From contig CAJUAT010000072.1 of NCBI GenBank assembly GCA_910584525.1, positions 1 to 9,279 of the forward strand: a DNA stretch of 9,279 nucleotides, read 5' to 3'. A model generated the notes under the pieces. That model ran no database searches and was not told where the DNA came from. It saw only the letters and a list, made by a program, of their open reading frames with translations. The position numbers and the translations under genes were made by a program. This document shows, piece by piece, positions 1 through 5,596 of the stretch (position 1 is its first letter; the number at the start of each line of letters is the position of its first letter). The stretch comes from an uncultured Muribaculaceae bacterium. GTDB taxonomy: Bacteria; Bacteroidota; Bacteroidia; Bacteroidales; Muribaculaceae.

Positions 1-97
1 CGCTCAATTTTATAATCTGAAATCAGCAAGTTGAACTTGCGAAACTTGAATTATAGATTAATGTTTTGAGGGGTTTATGAAGCTCTCCCTTCCGAGC

Positions 98-131
98 AAA
101 AAAATTCCGGAGACTGTGATGGCCTCCGGAA
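98..131 (-). terminator. Intrinsic terminator of pgi
   Basis: Read on the minus strand, a perfect 8-bp GC-rich stem (TTCCGGAG at 124-131 pairing with CTCCGGAA at 105-112) has an 11-base loop and is followed at once by seven T residues (98-104). It begins about 30 bases after the pgi stop codon. This is the textbook form of a Rho-independent terminator and marks the end of the lysS-gpsA-pgi transcript. Confidence 0.9.
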
Positions 132-161
132 CTGTATCCTGTTCAGTGTGTCTTGTCTGGA

Positions 162-1472
162 TTACTTGTCGTAACCCGGTTTCTTGAGGAGCTTGAACAT
201 GTTGCTCTTGTAGAACTCCACGCCGGGCTGGTTGAAGGGGTTGACGCCGAGCATGTATCCGCTGATACCGCAGGCTTTCTCGAAGAAATAGATGAGCTGG
301 CCGAGGTTGTACTCGTTGACGCTCTCTATCTCGATGCGCATGTTGGGCACGCCGCCGTCAACATGGGCCATCTTCGTGCCTAACTCTGCCATCTTGTTGA
401 CTTCGTCGATGCGCTTGCCGGCGAGGTAGTTGATGCCGTCAAGGTTCTCCTTATCTTCGGGAATGCGGCGTTCCACCGATGGTTTGGCCACCGATATAAC
501 TGTCTCGAAGATGCTGCGCTCGCCCTGCTGTATCCACTGACCCATGCTGTGGAGGTCGGTGGTGAAGTCTACGCTTGCCGGGAATATGCCCTTGCCATCC
601 TTACCCTCGCTCTCGCCGTAAAGCTGCTTCCACCATTCGGAGATATAGTGCAGCGACGGGTCGAAGTTGACGAGCAGCTCTATTTTCTTGCCGCTTTTAT
701 AGAGGGCGTTGCGCATCAGGGCATAAGTCTGCGCCTGATTGTCGCTGCCAGGATGGGCTGTCTGGGCCTCCATATCCTTGGCACCCTGGAGAAGCGTGCG
801 GATATCGTGGCCGGCTACGGCTATGGGAAGGAGTCCTACGGGAGTGAGCACCGAGAAACGGCCGCCCACATTGTCGGGTATCACATAGGTTTCGTAGCCC
901 TCATTGTCCGACATGGTGCGCAGAGCCCCCTTGTTGGCGTCGGTCACGGCAACTATCAGGTCCTTGGCCTTCTCCTTGCCTGCCTGCTTCTCCAGCAGTT
1001 CCTTGAGGATACGGAAAGCTATGGCCGGCTCGGTGGTGGTGCCCGACTTGGAGATCACGATGATGCCGAAACGCTTGCCAGTAAGGAGCTTCTCGAGCTG
1101 GGCCGTATACTCCTCGCCGATGTTCTGGCCTGCATAGAGCACCTTGGGTTCGCCGGGATTGGGAGCGTAATAGTACTCGAAATTGTCGGCCAGCGCGCTG
1201 TTTACGGCCTTGGCGCCCAGATATGAGCCGCCGATTCCTACGCAAACCACGTAATCGCAGTTCTCGCGAAGGCGTTTGGCAGTAGCCTCTATACGCGTCA
1301 CGAGCTCGTCGGGAGTGGTCGACGGAAGATTAACCCAGCCCAGAAAATCGTTGCCGGCACCTGTCCCTTCCATAAGGGTGCTCAACGCCGTGACGCTCTC
1401 TGACTGCAGAGCCTCATATTCTTTCTCCGCGAAATATTTCGCGTCCTGAATCTCTAATTTAATGCCTTTCAT
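162..1472 (-). CDS. pgi: Glucose-6-phosphate isomerase
   Basis: Cytoplasmic enzyme that interconverts glucose 6-phosphate and fructose 6-phosphate in glycolysis and gluconeogenesis. The 436-residue protein is of the short bacterial class (about 440-450 residues) and looks complete. Visible motifs: the sugar-phosphate-binding segment VGIGGSYLGAKAV (78-90), the phosphate loop SKSGTTTE (141-148), PGI signature 1 DNVGGRFSVLTPVG (200-213), the GESEGK segment with the likely catalytic Glu288 (286-291), His308 in LHSMGQ, and PGI signature 2 from Gly405 through NQPGVE to Lys422, the expected active-site lysine. The start is ATG at 1470-1472 with no strong ribosome binding site, as is common in Bacteroidetes. 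It lies 74 bases downstream of gpsA with no obvious promoter between them, so it is probably the last gene of a lysS-gpsA-pgi operon. The terminator at 98-131 ends it. Confidence 0.97.
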   Translation of the reverse strand: MKGIKLEIQDAKYFAEKEYEALQSESVTALSTLMEGTGAGNDFLGWVNLPSTTPDELVTRIEATAKRLRENCDYVVCVGIGGSYLGAKAVNSALADNFEYYYAPNPGEPKVLYAGQNIGEEYTAQLEKLLTGKRFGIIVISKSGTTTEPAIAFRILKELLEKQAGKEKAKDLIVAVTDANKGALRTMSDNEGYETYVIPDNVGGRFSVLTPVGLLPIAVAGHDIRTLLQGAKDMEAQTAHPGSDNQAQTYALMRNALYKSGKKIELLVNFDPSLHYISEWWKQLYGESEGKDGKGIFPASVDFTTDLHSMGQWIQQGERSIFETVISVAKPSVERRIPEDKENLDGINYLAGKRIDEVNKMAELGTKMAHVDGGVPNMRIEIESVNEYNLGQLIYFFEKACGISGYMLGVNPFNQPGVEFYKSNMFKLLKKPGYDK

Positions 1473-1546
1473 ATTGCTTGTTTTGGGTATTTTCTGATTT
1501 AATCATTTTGCCTTATTCCCCTCTGAATCATCTGTTCTCTTCAGAA

Positions 1547-2548
1547 TCAGGTAAACGAAGGGGCTATCCGTTTGATGGCCCGTTTGGGGTTGGCGCCATC
1601 ATATAGGATGTGATACATCGCATCGAGGATAGGCATGTCCACTTTGGGTCCCTGCTGGTTGATGCGTTGCACGCACCGGGTGCCGTAATAACCTTCGGCC
1701 ACCATCTCCATCTCCATCATGGCTGCCTTGACGCTGTAGCCGCGGCCTATCATGGAGCCGAAGTTGTGGTTGCGGCTGAACTTGGAATATGCCGTCACCA
1801 ACAGGTCGCCGAGATAGGCCGACTGGTATATGTTTCTGCCGGCGAGGGGCGCTACTGTATCCACAAACCGTTCCATCTCCCTTATGGCGTTGCTGACGGT
1901 CATGGCCAGGAAATTGTCGCCCGCCTTAAGGCCATGGATTATACCGGCGGTTATGGCATATACATTCTTGAGGACGGCGGCATACTCAATACCGTCGACG
2001 TCGCGGCTCACGATGGTGCGCATGCGCTTGCCGGCCAGAAGGGCGGCGAAGTCGGCGCCCCGCTCTCCGTCGCAACATCCTATGGTGAGATACGACATCC
2101 TGTCGAGAGCCACCTCCTCGGCATGGCACGGGCCCCCTATCACCAGCAGCCGTTCCGTGGAGCACCCGAAGCGCATCTTCATGTAGTCGGTGACTATCAT
2201 GTCGCTTTCAGGCACTATCCCCTTAACCGCCGACACTATGTTCTTGCCGCTGATATCCACGGTAATCTCGTCGAGAGTCTCGCGCAGATAGGGCGACGGG
2301 GTCACCAGCACAAGTGTGTCGGCATCCTCGCAGACCTTGTTGATGTCGTCGCTGAAGTCAATGCGCATCACGTCGAAATGCACATCGCTCAGATAGGAGG
2401 AATTATGGCCGTAGCGGATGAACTCGTCGATACGGTCGGCACGCCGGAAATACCATCCTATGCGTTCGCAGTTGCCCAGCAGGAGCCGAGCCAATGCCGT
2501 GGCCCAGCTGCCGCTGCCTATCACGGCCACTTTTCCCATCCTGTTCAT
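1547..2548 (-). CDS. gpsA: NAD(P)-dependent glycerol-3-phosphate dehydrogenase
   Basis: Reduces dihydroxyacetone phosphate to sn-glycerol 3-phosphate, the backbone precursor of membrane phospholipids, in the cytoplasm. Counting from the upstream GTG (2552-2554), the protein has 335 residues, normal for the family. It shows the Rossmann dinucleotide loop GSGSWATA (13-20), SAVKGI with Lys111, GGPCHAEEV (140-148), the catalytic-lysine segment VLKNVYAI (Lys196), YLGDLLVTAYS (247-257) and SRNHNFG (260-266). In many homologues that last motif reads SRNR; His here is a minor variant. Three starts are possible: GTG at 2552-2554, which overlaps the lysS stop as GTGA; ATG at 2546-2548, three bases past the stop and preceded by a weak AAGAG; and ATG at 2537-2539. 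I choose the ATG at 2548. All three imply tight coupling to lysS. The identification is firm; the start is not. Confidence 0.95.
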   Translation of the reverse strand: MNRMGKVAVIGSGSWATALARLLLGNCERIGWYFRRADRIDEFIRYGHNSSYLSDVHFDVMRIDFSDDINKVCEDADTLVLVTPSPYLRETLDEITVDISGKNIVSAVKGIVPESDMIVTDYMKMRFGCSTERLLVIGGPCHAEEVALDRMSYLTIGCCDGERGADFAALLAGKRMRTIVSRDVDGIEYAAVLKNVYAITAGIIHGLKAGDNFLAMTVSNAIREMERFVDTVAPLAGRNIYQSAYLGDLLVTAYSKFSRNHNFGSMIGRGYSVKAAMMEMEMVAEGYYGTRCVQRINQQGPKVDMPILDAMYHILYDGANPKRAIKRIAPSFT

Positions 2549-2550
2549 AG

Positions 2551-4101
2551 TCACTCTTCTTTTGTTTCCTTCTCTTCCTTGTCGGCCGTCTGCTTCTTCT
2601 CCGGACGCATCTGCGGGAAGAGGAGCACCTCCTGAATGGCCTGCTGGCCGGTGAGAAGCATCGCCAGTCGGTCCATGCCTATGCCTATGCCCGATGTCGG
2701 GGGCATACCGTATTCCAGCGCACGGATGAAGTCGGCGTCGATTATCATGGCCTCGTCGTCGCCCTTGTCGGCAAGCTTCATCTGTTCTACAAAACGCTCA
2801 TACTGGTCAATTGGGTCATTCAGCTCCGAATATGCGTTGGTAAGTTCCTTGCCGTTGACCATCAGCTCGAAGCGCTCGGTAAGCTCCGGGTTGTCGCGGT
2901 GACGCTTGGTGAGGGGCGACATCTCTATGGGATAGTCGGTGATGAAGGTGGGCTGGATATATGTCCCCTCGCATTTCTCGCCGAAAATCTCGTCGATAAG
3001 TTTTCCCTTGCCCATCGAGGGGTCGGTCTCTATGCCGTTGGCCTTGCAGAAGGCACGCAGCTCCTCCTCCGTCTTGCCGTCGATGTCGAATCCGGTCTTC
3101 TCTAGTATCGCCTCGCGCATCGTCACCCGCTTGAACGGCGGCTGGAAGTCTATCTCATTGTCGCCGACGCGCACTTTGGTGGTGCCGTTGACATCCCTGG
3201 CTATCTTCGCAAGCATGTTCTCCGTGAAGCACATCATCCACTTATAGTCCTTGTAGGGCACATACAGCTCCATGCAGGTGAACTCCGGGTTGTGGCAGCG
3301 GTCCATACCTTCGTTGCGGAAATTGCGGCTGAACTCGTAGACGCCGTCGAACCCTCCGACTATCAGGCGTTTGAGGTACAGCTCGTTGGCGATACGCAGA
3401 TAGAGGGGTATGTCCAGGGCATTGTGATGTGTGATGAACGGGCGCGCGGTTGCGCCGCCGGGTATCGCCTGGAGCACCGGCGTCTCTACCTCCAGAAAAC
3501 CATGCTCGTTGAAATATTCACGCATCGAATTGAACATCCTTGTGCGCTTTCTGAAAATCTCGCGCACTTCAGGATTCACCACCAGGTCCACATATCGCTG
3601 GCGATAACGCAACTCGGGGTCGGTGAATGCATCATAAGCCACGCCATCCTTCATCTTGACTATAGGGAGCGGTCTGAGGCTCTTGCTGAGCACCGTCAGC
3701 GTGCGTGCATGCACGGATATCTCTCCCGTCTTCGTGCGGAACACCTCGCCGGTGATGCCCACGAAGTCGCCTATGTCGAGCAGCTTCTTGAATACGGTGT
3801 TGTAAAGCTCCTTGTCGTCGCCCGGACATATGTCGTCGCGGCTCACATATACCTGTATGCGGCCGTCGCTGTCCTGAAGCTCCATAAACGAAGCCTTGCC
3901 CATGATGCGGCGGCTCATCACCCTGCCGGCGATGCTTACCTCTCGCACCTCTCCTTCGTCGCTGAAATTCTCTTTGATCTCCTGACTGTGGCCCGTAACG
4001 GGGAATTCGGCTGCCGGATACGGGTCGATACCCATGTCGCGCAACGCCTGCATGCTCCGGCGCCTTACTATCTCTTGCTCGCTTAGTTCACGATTTGCCA
4101 T
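2551..4101 (-). CDS. lysS: Lysyl-tRNA synthetase, class II
   Basis: Attaches lysine to tRNA-Lys in the cytoplasm. The 516-residue protein has the full class IIb layout. An N-terminal OB-fold anticodon-binding domain covers about 54-140 (VSIAGRVMSRRIMGKASFMELQD region). The catalytic core follows with motif 1 around FLEVETPVL (202-210), GGATARPF (215-222), motif 2 around FSRNFRNEGMD (257-267) with NPEFTCMELY, and motif 3 GIGIGMDRLAMLLTG (471-485) ending EVLLFPQMRPE. The last 15 residues are a charged Lys/Glu tail with no motif. Some Bacteroidales LysS proteins are, from memory, longer at the C-terminus, so this may be a short version. The start is ATG at 4099-4101 with no clear Shine-Dalgarno sequence. 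The gene heads a probable lysS-gpsA-pgi operon, an order I recall as conserved in Bacteroides. A 19-bp inverted repeat lies just upstream. Confidence 0.97.
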   Translation of the reverse strand: MANRELSEQEIVRRRSMQALRDMGIDPYPAAEFPVTGHSQEIKENFSDEGEVREVSIAGRVMSRRIMGKASFMELQDSDGRIQVYVSRDDICPGDDKELYNTVFKKLLDIGDFVGITGEVFRTKTGEISVHARTLTVLSKSLRPLPIVKMKDGVAYDAFTDPELRYRQRYVDLVVNPEVREIFRKRTRMFNSMREYFNEHGFLEVETPVLQAIPGGATARPFITHHNALDIPLYLRIANELYLKRLIVGGFDGVYEFSRNFRNEGMDRCHNPEFTCMELYVPYKDYKWMMCFTENMLAKIARDVNGTTKVRVGDNEIDFQPPFKRVTMREAILEKTGFDIDGKTEEELRAFCKANGIETDPSMGKGKLIDEIFGEKCEGTYIQPTFITDYPIEMSPLTKRHRDNPELTERFELMVNGKELTNAYSELNDPIDQYERFVEQMKLADKGDDEAMIIDADFIRALEYGMPPTSGIGIGMDRLAMLLTGQQAIQEVLLFPQMRPEKKQTADKEEKETKEE

Positions 4102-4137
4102 TATCTTGTTCTTGTCTGCGTTTAGGCTCTGTTCCTT

Positions 4138-4190
4138 AGAAACTGTTTAAATTTATGTGAGAATTTTTATTATAAATTTAAACAGTTTCT
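4138..4190. repeat. Perfect 19-bp inverted repeat (hairpin) upstream of lysS
   Basis: The arm AGAAACTGTTTAAATTTAT at 4138-4156 is matched exactly in reverse complement at 4172-4190, enclosing a 15-base AT-rich loop. The right arm ends on the first base of the stop codon (4190-4192) of the membrane-protein gene. Thus the hairpin fills the gap between that gene's stop and lysS. On the minus strand no T-run follows the stem, so it is not a canonical intrinsic terminator. It could still block transcription or 3' exonucleases, act as a palindromic operator, or be a dispersed palindromic repeat or MITE remnant. The symmetry is certain; the role is unknown. Confidence 0.85.
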
Positions 4191-4843
4191 TAAAAATATA
4201 TTGAGTCGGGCTGTGCGGGAGCCGCGACGTTCACGTCCGTCTCAAGAGTGGGATCGAAGCTTTCGTCGATGTCCACCATATCGGGTTCGGTAAGCTCCTG
4301 GAGAGTGTCGACGGGCGGCACTTCCTCCTTGGGCGTCTGGTAGGTGAAGATAGGCTCCTCATATACCGTGTCCTTCATGGCATCTGTATCCACAGGTTCG
4401 TCGGTGCCCGGGTCGGGACGCAGTATCTCGCTGTTGAGCGTGGTGGTCATCATCAGCAGCCCGAACACGAAGAAGAGAATACATGCACCCATCAGAAGCA
4501 CATCTATGGCGAGGAATTTTCTGTTGCGGCTCTCGGGAGCCGGCCCGTTGATGCCGCGTGTCACAAGCGCAGCGAATGGAGGCACCGACAGCAACAGCCA
4601 TAACGTACCCACTATTTTCAGACTGAGGAAACCCACGTCAGGGCCGGCAAGACCCACAAGCCCCATCAGTAGGCCTGCCACGCCTAAGGTCACGACAAAC
4701 CATCCCACAAGCGACATCACCACCGAATGAGGACTCTCCCCGCCCCGGAAATTCACATAATTGTCTATCCATGGCTTGATGAAATAACTCTCAAACCATC
4801 CTTCGTACACGTGCCGGGGATTATAGATTCTCTTGATACTCAT
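4190..4843 (-). CDS. Three-helix membrane protein with acidic Pro-rich tail
   Basis: I do not recognise a named family. The 217-residue protein has an amphipathic, aromatic N-terminus (1-38, with YNPRHVYEGWFESYF). Three hydrophobic segments suited to spanning the inner membrane follow at about 41-65, 72-94 and 110-132. A soluble C-terminal region of about 80 residues (137-217) is strongly acidic and rich in Pro and Thr, with EEPIFTYQTPKEEVPPVD in its middle. That tail looks disordered and extended, somewhat like the periplasm-spanning linkers of TonB-type proteins, and the next gene upstream encodes a TonB C-terminal domain. A link between the two is inference only. The start is ATG at 4841-4843, about 48 bases below a consensus promoter. 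The stop codon touches the inverted repeat at 4138-4190. Translation and start are well supported; function is unknown. Confidence 0.85.
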   Translation of the reverse strand: MSIKRIYNPRHVYEGWFESYFIKPWIDNYVNFRGGESPHSVVMSLVGWFVVTLGVAGLLMGLVGLAGPDVGFLSLKIVGTLWLLLSVPPFAALVTRGINGPAPESRNRKFLAIDVLLMGACILFFVFGLLMMTTTLNSEILRPDPGTDEPVDTDAMKDTVYEEPIFTYQTPKEEVPPVDTLQELTEPDMVDIDESFDPTLETDVNVAAPAQPDSIYF

Positions 4844-4890
4844 TATTGAATTGAGCGCGAAAGAACATCTCCCGCGCTATTCCGATGGCA

Positions 4891-4922
4891 CAAATTTACC
4901 GCTTTTTTCCGAATTACACAAC
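4891..4922 (-). promoter_or_regulatory. Bacteroidetes-type promoter for the membrane protein
   Basis: On the minus strand an exact -7 box TAAATTTG (4891-4898, matching TAnnTTTG) is preceded after a 20-base spacer by GTTG (4919-4922), one mismatch from the -33 box TTTG. Transcription would start near 4884, leaving a 5' leader of about 40 bases before the ATG at 4843. This implies that the membrane-protein gene does not depend on read-through from the TonB-domain gene. Confidence 0.6.
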
Positions 4923-4948
4923 TTTAGAGCATTCTTAGACCTTGCTCC

Positions 4949-5305
4949 TTATTCCAGCGAGAAGCTGATATTGACTTCCGCCGGGGCATCCACGGGGGAA
5001 CCATTCTGATCGGCAGGCTGCCATTTGGGCATATTCTTCACCAGCCGTATGGCCTCGCTTTCCAGGTCCGGGTCTATCATCCGCTTGATCTTTATGTTGC
5101 CGATAGAGCCGTCGGCCTTGACGGTGAACGTCACCGGAACCACGCCCTCTATGCCGCAGTCCTTGGCTGCCTGGGGGTAAACCATATTGCTCTTGATATA
5201 CTCATCCATAGCCTCTTTCCCCCCGGGATATTCCGGAACATCCCAGGCAAAAGTCGCCAGCGAGAACCCCAGCGCAACCAGCGCTGTCATTATTATCTTC
5301 TTCAT
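4949..5305 (-). CDS. Exported stand-alone TonB C-terminal domain protein
   Basis: A small 118-residue protein consisting of a signal peptide followed almost at once by one TonB C-terminal domain. The N-terminus MKKIIMTALVALGFSLATFA has a Lys-Lys start, a hydrophobic core and a likely signal peptidase I site after TFA. The mature part shows the Bacteroidetes TonB_C pattern: PEYPGGKEAMDEYIKSNMVYP, then GIEGVVPVTFTVKADGSIG, then EAIRLVKNMPKWQPA and a final beta strand (NISFSLE). Ordinary TonB proteins need an N-terminal membrane anchor and a long Pro-rich linker to couple ExbBD energy to outer-membrane receptors; both are absent. It may be a soluble periplasmic binding or assembly domain rather than an energy transducer. 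I choose ATG at 5303-5305 because AAGGAAG (5311-5317 on this strand) sits five bases upstream; the in-frame GTG at 5309-5311 lies inside that site. Confidence 0.88.
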   Translation of the reverse strand: MKKIIMTALVALGFSLATFAWDVPEYPGGKEAMDEYIKSNMVYPQAAKDCGIEGVVPVTFTVKADGSIGNIKIKRMIDPDLESEAIRLVKNMPKWQPADQNGSPVDAPAEVNISFSLE

Positions 5306-5310
5306 AATCA

Positions 5311-5317
5311 CTTCCTT
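5311..5317 (-). promoter_or_regulatory. Ribosome binding site fixing the TonB-domain start
   Basis: AAGGAAG on the minus strand, five bases before the ATG at 5303-5305. It is a strong purine-rich Shine-Dalgarno sequence. It overlaps the alternative GTG at 5309-5311 and so favours the ATG, giving a signal peptide that begins MKKII. Confidence 0.65.
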
Positions 5318-5415
5318 TTCTTTCTATGACTCCCCAACCCGCCTTCGGTTTAAGACCCGAGATAATGTTGAATTTTGAATGTTGAATTTTGAATGTTGAA
5401 TTTTGAATGTTGAAT

Positions 5416-5437
5416 CAGCTGCCACAGCTGTTATAAT
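5416..5437 (+). repeat. 22-bp spacer, copy 1 (CAGCTG-CCA-CAGCTG core)
   Basis: It separates heptamer blocks 1 and 2 and is identical to the spacer at 5466-5487. The core is two CAGCTG palindromes flanking CCA, capable of a 6-bp stem with a 3-base loop on either strand, followed by TTATAAT. It may be a protein-binding site or simply a passenger in a 50-bp duplication. Confidence 0.85.
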
Positions 5438-5465
5438 GTTGAATTTTGAATGTTGAATTTTGAAT

Positions 5466-5487
5466 CAGCTGCCACAGCTGTTATAAT
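5466..5487 (+). repeat. 22-bp spacer, copy 2
   Basis: Exact second copy of the spacer at 5416-5437, between heptamer blocks 2 and 3. A diverged relative lies in inverted orientation at 5555-5570, matching the spacer start and its flanking TGAAT at 14 of 16 bases. The spacer is therefore part of the repeat family, not unique sequence. Confidence 0.85.
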
Positions 5488-5596
5488 GTTGAATGTTGAA
5501 TTTTGAATTGCGTGCCGGCACTTTGACTGTTCAGTACTGCATGGAAATCACGGATGCGGCAGCTTATTCAAAATTCAAAATTCAACATTCAACATT
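5485..5596. repeat. 25-bp perfect inverted repeat joining the array to the ATPase 3' end
   Basis: Bases 5485-5509 (the last direct heptamer block) are the exact reverse complement of 5572-5596, with 62 bases between. The right arm belongs to four inverted heptamers at 5566-5593. It overlaps the stop codon and last codons of the ATPase gene (stop at 5575-5577). In the ATPase mRNA this could form a long AU-rich stem that protects the 3' end or attenuates read-through toward the TonB-domain gene. No T-run follows, so it is not a canonical terminator. Confidence 0.85.

Larger units (their letters stand above)
5367..5508 (+). repeat. Heptanucleotide array (G/T)TTGAAT, 14 direct copies in three blocks
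   Basis: Read on the plus strand, the 7-base unit GTTGAAT alternates with TTTGAAT. Block 1 (5367-5415) has seven perfect copies, block 2 (5438-5465) has four, and block 3 (5488-5508) has three, the first two both GTTGAAT. The blocks are separated by two identical 22-bp spacers (5416-5437 and 5466-5487), so a 35-bp segment (5410-5444) is repeated exactly at 5460-5494 with a 50-bp period. Each spacer contains CAGCTGCCACAGCTG, two PvuII-type palindromes that can pair as a small hairpin, then TTATAAT. The array fills most of the gap between the ATPase gene and the TonB-domain gene. Unit size, perfect copies and duplicated spacer point to slippage or recombination. No transposase is near. Confidence 0.93.

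Noticed and set aside
1522..1545. Hairpin between gpsA and pgi
   Set aside because: A 6-bp stem (TCTGAA/TTCAGA) with a 12-base loop and no T-run; could easily be chance.
1610..2635. A 341-codon open frame on the plus strand opposite gpsA
   Set aside because: It lies antisense to a gene with clear GpsA motifs. Its translation is rich in His, Ala and Val with no domain pattern, as expected from the reverse of a G+C-rich gene.
3292..4086. A 264-codon plus-strand frame opposite lysS
   Set aside because: It is antisense to the LysS OB-fold and motif 1 and 2 regions. No recognisable protein features.
4138..4190. Canonical Rho-independent terminator
   Set aside because: The stem is AT-rich and no T-run follows it on the minus strand, so I call it only an inverted repeat.
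4927..4947. Terminator hairpin after the TonB-domain gene
   Set aside because: Only a 5-bp stem (GAGCA/TGCTC) with an 11-base loop and no T-run; too weak to call.
5367..5508. CRISPR array
   Set aside because: The repeat unit is 7 bases, blocks differ in length, the two spacers are identical rather than unique, and there are no cas genes.
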